From positions 62,001-126,000 of the forward strand of contig NZ_JAAOXM010000018.1 of NCBI RefSeq assembly GCF_011605345.1: a stretch of DNA of 64,000 bases, read 5' to 3'. The position numbers were made by a program, and so were the translations under genes. The stretch is from Burkholderia sp. D-99. GTDB lineage: Bacteria; Pseudomonadota; Gammaproteobacteria; Burkholderiales; Burkholderiaceae. Shown here one piece after another: positions 37,472-45,214 of this stretch. Numbering within the stretch: position 1 is the stretch's first letter; each line of letters opens with the position of its first letter. The notes under the pieces were generated by a model that saw nothing but the letters and a program-made list of their open reading frames with translations, did no database searches and was not told where the DNA came from.

Positions 37472-37500
37472 AAAAAGGACCGCCCTGGCGGTCCTTTTTT
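37472..37500. terminator. Bidirectional terminator between tssL and the immunity array
   Basis: AAAAAGGACCGCC and GGCGGTCCTTTTTT pair over an 8-bp GC stem with a two-base loop, flanked by A-run and T-run. It ends the rightward tssJKL transcript and the leftward immunity-gene transcript that stops at 37531. Confidence 0.93.
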
Positions 37501-37530
37501 GTTGCGACGTACTATTCGTCGTGCTCGCGG

Positions 37531-38226
37531 CTACTCGCCGTTCGAATCCAGATCGAGGAAGTCGTCGTGGCGATCGAAGTGGTTGAGGCAGCGGACGACG
37601 TCCTCGATCGATGCATCGGGTTTCTGACGATACGCCAGATCGACGACGTCCTGGAAGTGCTCGCACGAATAGCGGAATACGTAACCGAGCTCGGTGACCC
37701 GTTCGGGGTAGCTCTCGCGATCCTCGTCGTCGACCTGTACCTTGTCGCCGATATAGATCGTCTGCCGCGGACACCAGTCTGCATCGCCGTCATTTCCGTA
37801 CACATCGTATCGCCACGCCGGATCGTAGCCCTCCGGCCGTTCGGCCTTCGCTCGCACAACTGCGATGAAGTCGGCAAGCCCGAACGTCCTGTTCTTGAAA
37901 TCTTCCGGGCCGCGAATCTGCAATCCGATGCGCTCGCATTCGATACGCGCCAGCAATTGTTCGGCCCTGTCACGCTCGAACGCCAGCAGGCCGGCATCGG
38001 TGTCTCGTGCCGCCGCAAGCGCCCGCTCCAGGAACGGACGCGCCGATCCACTGCGTGACGTCTCACACATCAGATCGCCCAGCGCGACGAGCGACTGGGC
38101 GAGTGCAACGCGATCGCCCTCCTGCTCGGCCTCGGTCAGCGCAAGATGCAGCACGGCTTCGCCTCGATCCGTCATGCCATGATCGAGCAGCATCAGCGCC
38201 TTGCGCAAGGTCTGCCGCGCACTCAC
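37531..38226 (-). CDS. TPR-like helical protein with immunity-type C-terminus
   Basis: 231 residues, cytosolic, no signal. The N-terminal 100 residues are helical and TPR-like (RGEAVLHLALTEAEQEGDRV, then a second similar helix pair). The C-terminal 110 residues have a distinct acidic domain with PRQTIYIGDKVQVDDEDRES and ending ASIEDVVRCLNHFDRHDDFL. That ending resembles the end of the small protein at 41722 (SVAQLLDAFVFYVENDEFIL), suggesting a shared immunity-type domain (DUF7716-like). Its ATG overlaps the stop of the gene before it, so translation is coupled. Its target toxin is unknown. Confidence 0.65.
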   Translation of the reverse strand: MSARQTLRKALMLLDHGMTDRGEAVLHLALTEAEQEGDRVALAQSLVALGDLMCETSRSGSARPFLERALAAARDTDAGLLAFERDRAEQLLARIECERIGLQIRGPEDFKNRTFGLADFIAVVRAKAERPEGYDPAWRYDVYGNDGDADWCPRQTIYIGDKVQVDDEDRESYPERVTELGYVFRYSCEHFQDVVDLAYRQKPDASIEDVVRCLNHFDRHDDFLDLDSNGE

Positions 38227-38588
38227 CGCGACACCTCGTTGCCGGGCAGATCCATCCAGACGTCTTCGTAGCCGGCGTCGTCGATGATGAAACGCGCGCC
38301 GGGCGGCAGCATCAGATAGGGCAAGACCAGTGGCAGGCAGGTGGGCAGATGTGTGGCGTGCAGCGGCTGGTAGAAATCGAGCGCGTCCGAATACTCGCCG
38401 CAGTGGAAAAACCAGCCGACGTCATCGCCTTCCGACAGCGCGATGCGCGTGCCATAGACAGGCATCCGCCCGAGCGTCGATATCGCGACCGCAACCTTGT
38501 GCTCGGGTTCGGCAGCTCGCAGAGCGTATCGCGCACACACGGCCTCCTGGCGTGCACGCAACTCGGCCGGATCATCCGTCAGGTTCAT
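38223..38588 (-). CDS. Imm33-like immunity-type protein
   Basis: 121 residues. GWFFHCGEYSDALDFYQPLH, LPYLMLPPGARFIID and GYEDVWMDL follow the pattern of the Imm33-type domain (SGW..GEESDDPDFFQPLH...YLALPPGW), known as immunity to polymorphic toxins. The family call is from memory of the motif. A GGGAGGGG ribosome-binding site precedes the start at 38588. It overlaps the neighbouring genes by four bases on both sides (ATGA), so three genes here are translated as a unit. Confidence 0.65.
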   Translation of the reverse strand: MNLTDDPAELRARQEAVCARYALRAAEPEHKVAVAISTLGRMPVYGTRIALSEGDDVGWFFHCGEYSDALDFYQPLHATHLPTCLPLVLPYLMLPPGARFIIDDAGYEDVWMDLPGNEVSR

Positions 38589-39025
38589 TTCCCGCCCCCC
38601 TCCCTGCAGCCCCGCATCGACAGAAAAGCCATGAAACTGTCGGCTACCGGCGTCGTCTCGCCCGTCTCGTGCGACCAAAGCACGACGGCCGGCTCGCACG
38701 ATGCCCCTGTCCGGTCGTAGTCAAAGCAGTAGTAGTCACCTGTCCCGAACTCGGCAAACGGCAACAAGTTCGAGAAATCGGCATCCGTATCGTCGAAATT
38801 GTCTCGCCACGCGCGCCAGCCTTCGCTGTAATGCCGAACGATCGAATTCCAGGTCTTGCGCGGATTACGCGCATCGAAGACGGGGAACACGGACAATCCG
38901 CCAAGCGACCTGCCGTTGTTGAGCAGCAGCCATGTCGCGAACGAATGCGGCAACGCGCGGCCGAGTAATGCTTCGGCTGCTTCGATTTCGGTTACGGTCG
39001 TGCCGATGGTCGGTGTGCGGGTCAT
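38585..39025 (-). CDS. SMI1/KNR4 (SUKH) family immunity-type protein
   Basis: 146 residues. The SUKH pattern is present: AEALLGRALPHSFATWLLLN, then NNGRSLGGLSVFPVFDARNP and a C-terminal ESFMAFLSM-type helix (DSFMAFLSMRG). SUKH proteins are among the commonest immunity proteins for contact-dependent and Rhs nuclease toxins; they bind the toxin in the cytosol. AGGAAG precedes the ATG at 39025. It is first in a translationally coupled trio with the two downstream genes. Confidence 0.75.
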   Translation of the reverse strand: MTRTPTIGTTVTEIEAAEALLGRALPHSFATWLLLNNGRSLGGLSVFPVFDARNPRKTWNSIVRHYSEGWRAWRDNFDDTDADFSNLLPFAEFGTGDYYCFDYDRTGASCEPAVVLWSHETGETTPVADSFMAFLSMRGCREGGGK

Positions 39026-39077
39026 CGGTTGATCTTCCTGTCGGTATCTCCGACATACACGTGTTCGATTTTGCGCG

Positions 39078-39566
39078 TCACGGCTCGATCCACCAGTCGA
39101 GCAGCGTTTCGTCGTCCGGATCCTCGAAGTTCCGGTAGATGTTCGCGTAGTACCAGGCAAGGCCGGTTCTTGCCGTGAAGTCGTCGAAGACAGTACGGAT
39201 TCGTTCGCCTCCAGCGCCGGACGGCACCGATAGCGCGAGCGAGCCGCCGTAACGGCCGTCGAGCGTACCGTTCAGTTCGGATTCGACCTCATCCGCAAGC
39301 CGGTCGATGTCGCGATCCGGAATCGCGTCGCCATAGATCTGGATGCAGTAGTTTCCGCCGCGCTTCAGCACCGTGGCCGGACGATCGGGGTCGTCTATGC
39401 GGACAAGATCGCCTTTCGCGAGATTCAGCGCGAGGCCAGGCGATGCCAGCAGTTCATAGATGCCCGGCTCGACCGGACGCGCGGGAAGTTCTTCGTGAAC
39501 CGGTGCGTCACCGGAGCTACCGGCGTAGACGTAGATCAGCTCGTAATCTTGGTCGGGGTCATGCAT
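39078..39566 (-). CDS. DUF4265-like small cytosolic protein
   Basis: 162 residues. PGIYELLASPGLALNLAKGD followed by LVRIDD and a ferredoxin-like remainder (YCIQIYGDAIPDRDIDRLAD) match my memory of DUF4265 proteins, which are often found in toxin-immunity clusters. It has no signal peptide and an acidic C-terminus (DPDDETLLDWWIEP), a common trait of immunity proteins that mask nucleases. It is a member of the leftward array. Confidence 0.6.
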   Translation of the reverse strand: MHDPDQDYELIYVYAGSSGDAPVHEELPARPVEPGIYELLASPGLALNLAKGDLVRIDDPDRPATVLKRGGNYCIQIYGDAIPDRDIDRLADEVESELNGTLDGRYGGSLALSVPSGAGGERIRTVFDDFTARTGLAWYYANIYRNFEDPDDETLLDWWIEP

Positions 39567-39668
39567 TTCGTTCTCGCCGCACCTAAGACCGTGTTCCAGT
39601 CAATAACTTGTGTCACCCGGGCTGCCGGCGCATTGGCCTCCACATTACTTGAGACCGCGCGCCTGCTC

Positions 39669-40250
39669 TCACCCACCAACCATCTCCATGAACACCGCCG
39701 CTTCCGGATCCGGCAGCGCATCGCCTATCCGCGACCGGACTTCAGCCAGGAATGCCGGCCGGATTTCATATGTATCGTCGAAGATATCGCGTGCGTACTT
39801 TCCAACGTACAGATCGCACCAGATACGCAGCGCGTGGGCGAAGTGCGTAGGGGATGACGCAACGCGCAATGGTGCCCAGGAGCCCGCGCCGTGACGGTCG
39901 AACAGCACATCGCCTGCCGGCACGACGATAACCGGATCGCCGCCCATCTGACCCAGCACGATCCAGTCGTCGTGCCATCCGGACAGACGCCGGCCCGATG
40001 CGTCGACGCGATAGCCGGTCTGGCCGATCGCGAGACTCGAGTGGTTGCCGTACAGCAGGAGGTCGTCAGCGATCCAGGGAATCGACAGATCGACATCGTC
40101 GAGCGCGTTGAACCATGCGGCAATTTCAGCGCTCACGGAGAGCGATCCCGAGTGTGTTGCATGATCGGGCACAGGTGCGCCGATGCTTGCGTGCGCGTCC
40201 ACCATGTCGCGAATTGCGACGATGAACGGCTTCAGATCCCGATTGTGCAT
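39669..40250 (-). CDS. Small cytosolic protein, SUKH-like, of the immunity array
   Basis: 193 residues from an ATG at 40250 with GGGAGG upstream. The central region (IGQTGYRVDASGRRLSGWHD, then VLGQMGGDPVIVVPAGDVLF) resembles the SMI1/KNR4-type core 'GWDDDWIVIGQDGGDPIIV', but the match is weaker than for the neighbour at 38585. There is no signal or membrane helix. It is most likely another toxin-binding protein; no toxin partner is adjacent. Confidence 0.6.
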   Translation of the reverse strand: MHNRDLKPFIVAIRDMVDAHASIGAPVPDHATHSGSLSVSAEIAAWFNALDDVDLSIPWIADDLLLYGNHSSLAIGQTGYRVDASGRRLSGWHDDWIVLGQMGGDPVIVVPAGDVLFDRHGAGSWAPLRVASSPTHFAHALRIWCDLYVGKYARDIFDDTYEIRPAFLAEVRSRIGDALPDPEAAVFMEMVGG

Positions 40251-40373
40251 CGTGCCTCCCGGCGACATGGCGCCTTGTCGAATCGCTTGCGAACGATACC
40301 GGATCTTGCGCCTCTCTGTCAGCCGCATGCCGACACTTGAGTGAATCCTGAGTCTCGGAGATCGTGGATGCTG

Positions 40374-40982
40374 TCAGTCGAATTTCATGTGTCCGTCAAG
40401 CCACTTCTCGACCTCGCCCCGGCCGAGATCAGACGCGCATTTCTTCAAATGAAGAGCCTCATCACGGCTCACTTCAATCCCTCTGAGTAACAACAAATTC
40501 AGCCCCGATATCGCAGCGTCCTCCCCGTCAAGACAATATGTCGCCTGCAGGATCGGCGTGAGACCGTTCGTCGCCACCGTCGACATATCGGCGCCGGCGT
40601 CGATCAGTTTCTCAGCTCGCTCCATCAATCCAAATTTCAACGCTGCCGATAGTGCCGTGATACCACTGTGGCCTGACTCGTCGAGCAGGTTCCGTGTCGC
40701 ATACCACGCAACCACTTTCTCGAAGAGCGCCGAATCACGATCCAAAGTCGCACAATGCAGAAACGTATCTCCGGTGCGCTCGTCCCTCTGCAGGAAGTTC
40801 ACATCGCGGCTGTCCAGAAAATCGAAGATCGCTCGACTTCTCGCGACATGGAAGAGAATGGGGACTCCCTCAAGCACTTTTTGTCTTTCGATTGTCGGCA
40901 GCAGCCGTTGAATCGGCGCCAGGTCGCCGTCCGAGAACGCGTCGGCCGCCTCGAAAATATCAACAATGATTTCTGCGTTCAT
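40374..40982 (-). CDS. Ankyrin-repeat protein of the immunity array
   Basis: 202 residues with four or five ankyrin-type repeats: RDERTGDTFLHCATLDRDSA, HSGITALSAALKFGLMERAE then KLIDAGADMSTVATNGLTPI. Ankyrin proteins bind other proteins and are used as immunity proteins beside Rhs and CdiA toxins. It has no signal peptide. Its partner is not obvious. Confidence 0.7.
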   Translation of the reverse strand: MNAEIIVDIFEAADAFSDGDLAPIQRLLPTIERQKVLEGVPILFHVARSRAIFDFLDSRDVNFLQRDERTGDTFLHCATLDRDSALFEKVVAWYATRNLLDESGHSGITALSAALKFGLMERAEKLIDAGADMSTVATNGLTPILQATYCLDGEDAAISGLNLLLLRGIEVSRDEALHLKKCASDLGRGEVEKWLDGHMKFD

Positions 40983-41196
40983 GCTCGGTCACCCATGGCC
41001 CTCGCCCCGCGTGACATCGTATTCCAGTCGACGGTTGGTGTAGGTGGGGGCTCAGGCGCACTACATCGCATGACTGAATACCTGCCCTCAACCGCAGACC
41101 ATCCCTATGACAACCGCGCCCTTCTAAATGGAGGGCCGCCGAGTGATTCCTTGTTGCTACCGATTGCGTTCGGGCTGCAGACATCCCCCGCTCCGG

Positions 41197-41697
41197 CTAG
41201 GCATTCGAGAAGACGACCAACCTACCCTCGGGACGCCGGCCATCCCAGCCACAAGGGAAACCACCGTCGAGATAAGCATGCAGAATGCTGTTCCAGATCG
41301 GCGGGAAGCAATCATTGGCGTAACACTGAAACAGGATGCCGATATCCCTGATCATCAACTCGATCAGCGGACACGACACCGCATTCGTCCACTTGAGATC
41401 TGCCCCGTTGAAGTGCTTGCCTTCGATTCCCCAATACCGACTCTTCCTCAACTGGTATTCAACCTCGCGGCTCCATTCGAAACCAGTGGGAAACACACCG
41501 TCACCGTCACTTACCGACTCCCATTCGTCGAAGTCGTCGAAGGAGTCATCGGTCGCGAAACGACGTGCGACCGCCGCATCCCGGACAACGTGATGCGCCG
41601 CGGGATCGCCGAGATAGGCGGTGCCGAAAAATGCATCCTGCTCGAGAAACCGGACGAGCGGATTGGCTGCAACCAGGATGTCATGCCAGGATTTCAT
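41197..41697 (-). CDS. Acidic cytosolic protein of the immunity array, unrecognised family
   Basis: 166 residues. Visible features are an acidic patch (ATDDSFDDFDEWESVSDGDG) and a conserved-looking end, AYLDGGFPCGWDGRRPEGRL then VVFSN. I do not recognise the family. Lack of signal peptide, acidity and position among immunity genes suggest the same role. The 214 bp upstream (40,983-41,196) hold no gene I can support. Confidence 0.55.
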   Translation of the reverse strand: MKSWHDILVAANPLVRFLEQDAFFGTAYLGDPAAHHVVRDAAVARRFATDDSFDDFDEWESVSDGDGVFPTGFEWSREVEYQLRKSRYWGIEGKHFNGADLKWTNAVSCPLIELMIRDIGILFQCYANDCFPPIWNSILHAYLDGGFPCGWDGRRPEGRLVVFSNA

Positions 41698-41721
41698 GCC
41701 GACTTGTGACAGGCCACGTCG

Positions 41722-42045
41722 TCAGAACAGGATGAATTCATCGTTCTCGACGTAAAAGACGAACGCATCGAGCAATTGCGCAACGCTCGGTTCGTCGACT
41801 TGGTCGTGGGCGTTGATCACGATGTCCTCGATCGTCGCACTGTTCAGGGTGACGATCCAGCCCGGTTGCGGTGCGATCGAGGGCGATGCATCGTCTTCGG
41901 CATGTTGCGCATCTTCCGCAAACGCACCCTCTGTATCGCGCGTCCACGGCATCGGCGGCAAATAGAGCCAACCAGAGAAGTCACCGGGCGTTTCGAGGAT
42001 CTGCTTCAGGCTGACTACGGTCGTCAGGTCGGTTGTTGCGAGCAT
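41722..42045 (-). CDS. DUF7716-like small immunity-type protein
   Basis: 107 residues from the ATG at 42045; the frame stays open to 42411, but the upstream part looks like non-coding translation. Key features: VVSLKQILETPGDFSGWLYL, then IEDIVINAHDQVDEPSVAQL and a terminal DAFVFYVENDEFILF. This spacing recalls DUF7716 proteins. The start lacks a good ribosome-binding site, so the 5' end is unsure. Confidence 0.55.
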   Translation of the reverse strand: MLATTDLTTVVSLKQILETPGDFSGWLYLPPMPWTRDTEGAFAEDAQHAEDDASPSIAPQPGWIVTLNSATIEDIVINAHDQVDEPSVAQLLDAFVFYVENDEFILF

Positions 42046-42302
42046 CGGTTGTAGGAGTGGGAGTGACGTTTGGCGGTGCGGATGGCACGGTGCCGTGACA
42101 TGCATGTGCGACACCGTCGGTGGATTCACGTGGGCCTGCAAAGCGCGTACGTTGTTCGTCGGCACGGAATCGGACATCAGCGCTCGCGCACGATACCGCA
42201 AAAGGTCGTGATTATGCCAATGAAGCGAAAGGTGAAACCTGCCATCGTGTTTGTGGGCGGGACGATCGAACAACGTGTTGGCTACCCGCTGCGGCTGGCC
42301 AC

Positions 42303-42644
42303 TCAGATCGGCTGACCGAAATAAACGATCTCGAACAGGTCGACCCATCGGTGGAATGGCTCCGGTAGCGCATTCAGCAAATCGCTTTTCCCGGCAATTT
42401 TTGCATCGCACGCGAACACGACTTCATTGACTTTGGGATCGCCGTAGATGGTCAGCACGACGAGGCACCCACCGCTCCCCGCGAACGCCGCTCGCCGACA
42501 ATGCCCCGGGTCTTCGACGTCGTCGAAGAATTCGACACCCGATGCAGTCAAGTCTGTCTCCCGACATTCGAAGTATCCCCAGTCTGCGATCCGGACCGGA
42601 CGATCCCGAAAAGCCGCTTCGAGGGATGGGTAGTGAGTCGTCAT
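42303..42644 (-). CDS. Small cytosolic protein of the immunity array, unrecognised family
   Basis: 113 residues from the ATG at 42644. It contains FRDRPVRIADWGYFECRETD and ends WVDLFEIVYFGQPI. No known domain is recognised and no signal is present. Context suggests an immunity role. The 257-bp stretch before the next gene (42,046-42,302) contains no gene I can support. Confidence 0.5.
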   Translation of the reverse strand: MTTHYPSLEAAFRDRPVRIADWGYFECRETDLTASGVEFFDDVEDPGHCRRAAFAGSGGCLVVLTIYGDPKVNEVVFACDAKIAGKSDLLNALPEPFHRWVDLFEIVYFGQPI

Positions 42645-42749
42645 ATATCCCAATGAAGTTCGCTCTCAATGTCGGATCGCGTCCGTCAGGTACAGGCGAG
42701 GCGTGTATAAGCCGGTGGTCTGCAGCAACCTGTTCGCTCGCTTGTCGCG

Positions 42750-42911
42750 CTATCCCATCCCAAAGAGCGAATCAATGACGTTCTTGATCCACGTCTTGAC
42801 ATCACCTCTGGCGATTTTCTTTTCCCTTGCAATTTTTCTCATAAAAATTATCGACCACGCGACGGCAAGACCCGCGGCGATACATATGTTTAAAAATGAA
42901 AATTCACTCAT
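42750..42911 (-). CDS. Small single-helix membrane peptide
   Basis: 53 residues: a hydrophobic helix (FSFLNICIAAGLAVAWSIIF) followed by a basic stretch (MRKIAREKKIARGD) and a short tail. The DNA is AT-rich compared with the neighbours. No clear ribosome-binding site is seen, so it may be a remnant. It could be a small immunity protein for a membrane toxin or the end of a lost gene. Confidence 0.4.
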   Translation of the reverse strand: MSEFSFLNICIAAGLAVAWSIIFMRKIAREKKIARGDVKTWIKNVIDSLFGMG

Positions 42912-42955
42912 TGGAATGAAAGAGTTCCAAGTTCTTCGCTGCGTACGCGTGTGAC

Positions 42956-43069
42956 ATGAGTGTGCGCGAGATCCGGGGGTGTCTGGCCGAGTACTATGGC
43001 ACCGATGTATCACCGGACTTCATCGACTCGGTTACCGGCGAGGGGATGGCCGAAGCGCAGAGTTGGTAG
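42956..43069 (+). pseudogene. Fragment of IS256-family (mutator) transposase
   Basis: A 37-codon frame whose product (SVREIRGCLAEYYGTDVSPD followed by FIDSVTGEGMAEAQSW) matches the well-conserved 'TREI...YG.EVSP.LIS.VTDAV' segment of IS256/mutator transposases. It stops at a TAG where the family normally continues with WQ(N/S)RPLD. No terminal inverted repeats or other part of the transposase is visible, so it is a scrap of an old insertion within the immunity array. Confidence 0.75.
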
Positions 43070-43083
43070 AACCGTCCAAATGA

Positions 43084-43488
43084 TTACCCATCTTTCCAAA
43101 CCAATCTTGGATCGGACTGACCGAACTGGCAAAAGTACAATGCCGCCTGTATCACCGTCGCTTTGTCAACACATTGACGTAGCGAGTAGCTGCCGCGCTG
43201 CCCACCAACCATCAGGTCAGCATACTCGTCCTCAGGCTTATCTGAAGCTACCAGCGCAAAAAGAGCTTCGTCCGTCCCGATCGCCAAAAATGCGACGTAT
43301 CGATCGCCTTCGCCACCTCCAACCGAAAATGCCGCCTCATCGTTCATCAAAAACATGACAGATGAAGGGTCCTTATCATTCATTCTCTCAATCGCTGATA
43401 TGACTTGCGCAGCTTCAACATAGTCCTGCTCAACCACTTCCGAGCGATTGCCAACGTATTTTTCTTCAATGATCTTAACTACTTGCAT
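43084..43488 (-). CDS. Imm1-like immunity protein
   Basis: 134 residues from the ATG at 43488. The core (AFSVGGGEGDRYVAFLAIGT, then DLMVGGQRGSYSLRQCVDKA and a final FCQFGQSDPRLVWKD) fits the Imm1 family, which protects against deaminase and nuclease toxins in polymorphic systems; the family call is from motif memory. The frame continues upstream without a stop into a broken Rhs segment (43,531-43,644), so the gene sits exactly where an immunity gene would follow an Rhs toxin tip. Confidence 0.65.
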   Translation of the reverse strand: MQVVKIIEEKYVGNRSEVVEQDYVEAAQVISAIERMNDKDPSSVMFLMNDEAAFSVGGGEGDRYVAFLAIGTDEALFALVASDKPEDEYADLMVGGQRGSYSLRQCVDKATVIQAALYFCQFGQSDPRLVWKDG

Positions 43489-43530
43489 GTGACGCTCACT
43501 TGGTCGGTGTGTACACTTGCGATAGCTCCG

Positions 43531-43644
43531 GATACCCGTCTTGCGTGCCGCCTCGCTGATGACCTCCTTCGCTTCGCCCCAAGCCTTGTAACGCGATGAC
43601 CACGCGACTTCGCCAGCCTCGTCGGTCACCTCCTCCGGCGCACC
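43531..43644 (-). pseudogene. Rhs core remnant (second, distal)
   Basis: The translated segment GAPEEVTDEAGEVAWSSRYK followed by AWGEAKEVISEAARKTGI aligns with the intact Rhs stretch that begins IGTPQLLTDEDGDVVWEATY and continues AWGEAREVIARVSKAAGI. Everything before and after is missing, including the RHSxxDPxGL end of the core and any toxin tip. It is a displaced Rhs end left behind by toxin-tip exchange, and it is followed by an Imm1-like gene. Confidence 0.8.
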
Positions 43645-43677
43645 CATTCCGTGCAACTTTATTAATTTACTTGCAAC

Positions 43678-44274
43678 CTAGCCAAGCTGAAGAAAGAAAT
43701 GACCCAGTTCTGCACGTCTTTCATCAAGTGCAGAATTATCGATGAACAAATACCCCATACCATCTGAAAGTATTCCTTTATAATTCGGCAGCGCAAAATC
43801 AAGATCCCCGCCGTATATTGACAATCTTCTTTGCATGCCTGGCATAGAAATTGGTCGCTGCAACCACGCGTGCACCCCATCAATTTTTGAGGCTAGATTT
43901 TCGGAGTCGTCAGAGTCACTACTCTGGGAAATCACACCTTTTCCGACATCTTTGATCTCGTCTGAACTTTCATTCCTAAGGAATTCACCCGCCAGATGCC
44001 CAACAACAACCGCCGCAGACTGACCGTCTCTTTCGCGAAGTCGTCGATAATGGTCAACCTCGCCCCTCACATAAGGAACAAATATTGAAATCCAGAAATC
44101 GTCGCCTTTAAGACTAGCGCTGAGCCACCACCCCGGAAGACTCAACAAATGAACCAACGGTTCGCCATTGTCAGATGTGGGCCAGCGAACATCGGCCGGA
44201 AGATAGACACCCCCACCAACGTACGCATCACCTTTGGCCGACCTCAAGGGGGAAAAAATTAACTCTTGATGCAT
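43678..44274 (-). CDS. DUF1963/YwqG-like immunity-type protein
   Basis: 198 residues. GGGVYLPADVRWPTSDNGEP then LVHLLSLPG, and later IYGGDLDFALPNYKGILSDG and MGYLFIDNS, follow the pattern of YwqG/DUF1963 proteins, which recur as immunity proteins in toxin clusters. GAGGAGG precedes the ATG at 44274. The DNA is noticeably AT-rich. It lies between two Rhs remnants and was probably the immunity gene for a lost tip. Confidence 0.65.
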   Translation of the reverse strand: MHQELIFSPLRSAKGDAYVGGGVYLPADVRWPTSDNGEPLVHLLSLPGWWLSASLKGDDFWISIFVPYVRGEVDHYRRLRERDGQSAAVVVGHLAGEFLRNESSDEIKDVGKGVISQSSDSDDSENLASKIDGVHAWLQRPISMPGMQRRLSIYGGDLDFALPNYKGILSDGMGYLFIDNSALDERRAELGHFFLQLG

Positions 44275-44379
44275 TTTCGCCTCCTCAAATCATTCATCAC
44301 AACAGCAACTCAAACTCGAACCCATTTGCTCCGAACCGCAGATGCATCCTCGCAAGAGCGTTCTCATTGGAGTGAATTG

Positions 44380-44730
44380 CATCGTGACGAACGCTGCGGC
44401 ACGATCCCCGTCGCCTTCGATACTACATCGCCTTCCTCATTCGTCAGCAATTACGGCGTGCCGATCTGGTCGCAGTGGTAATAGAACAGCTTCGCGTCCG
44501 CCCTGCGCCCCGGCACCTTCTGCAGTGGATCTTCCTCCGGCACGTACCGATCGACGCTCTTCCACACCGGCGTCGCGATTCCCTCCACCGGCTCCGTCAG
44601 ATATTGCGCCAGGGGTACGAACGTCCACGGCTCGTAGATATAGTGCGTACCGCGCTCGCCATCGCTCTCGTATGCAAGCGTATCGCCACCCCAGCCGAAC
44701 GCTGTCCGCGCACCGTTCACTGTTTTTGGT
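44380..44730 (-). pseudogene. Rhs core remnant (proximal), with nonsense codon and deletion
   Basis: The frame reads VNGARTAFGWGGDTLAYESD, then GTHYIYEPWTFVPLAQYLTE and YYHCDQIGTP, closely matching the intact Rhs gene. At the codon that is CAA (Gln) in the intact gene there is TAA. Beyond it the match resumes as LLTNEEGDVVSKA, skips about 16 residues and ends at TGIVPQ. It lacks the core end and tip. It lies just downstream of the candidate immunity gene of the intact Rhs. Confidence 0.85.
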
Positions 44731-44836
44731 ACACCAAAGCAATGGGCCGCATACGCGGCCCATCAAATATCATCACCTAACAAATGCTGGCAAAAAAACT
44801 ATGCAACAACATTCATTCATGGAAAAGGAAAAATAT

Positions 44837-45211
44837 TCACTGCGTTTCCAGCAATCTAAAAGCAAGAGACATTTCGCCTTGCTCAATTGACAAATCAGCA
44901 ACCAGCGTTAACTCCGCCCTTTCGCCATCAGACCATAATTGACACGCAACTCGTCGCGAGCTTGGATTGGCATCCATTTCGAATATATCGAATGGAATTC
45001 GACCAGTCCCATCCGGAACAAATGCCAGATCAGGCGGCGGCAAAGTCAGCTTTTCGACGTCCTCTCTGGATCGTTGCAGCTCTTCTTCAATTTCCTCAAA
45101 AATATCATGAGTCACCCCAAATTTCGCCAAATCCCCCATTACCCCGCCACGAATTCCTTTTAAAAGATCACCCATGAGCCGATAGGCTTCATCTCTATCA
45201 AATACTTGCAT
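44837..45211 (-). CDS. Candidate immunity protein for the Rhs SHH nuclease
   Basis: 124 residues, acidic, no signal peptide. It starts three bases after the rhs stop, and its ribosome-binding site (GGAGGAAATG) lies within the last rhs codons, so the two are translated in series. The N-terminal 50 residues are helical (YRLMGDLLKGIRGG, IFEEIEEELQRSREDVEKL). The C-terminal part (PFDIFEMDANPSSRRVACQL) is beta-rich. The family was not recognised. Immediate position after a toxin tip is the strongest argument for an immunity role. Confidence 0.75.
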   Translation of the reverse strand: MQVFDRDEAYRLMGDLLKGIRGGVMGDLAKFGVTHDIFEEIEEELQRSREDVEKLTLPPPDLAFVPDGTGRIPFDIFEMDANPSSRRVACQLWSDGERAELTLVADLSIEQGEMSLAFRLLETQ

Positions 45212-45214
45212 ATT

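Noticed and set aside
42070..42315. A rightward 81-residue frame ending PMKRKVKPAIVFVGGTIEQR and a few more residues
   Set aside because: The last 35 residues look slightly protein-like, but there is no family match, no ribosome-binding site, and it lies against the direction of all neighbouring genes.
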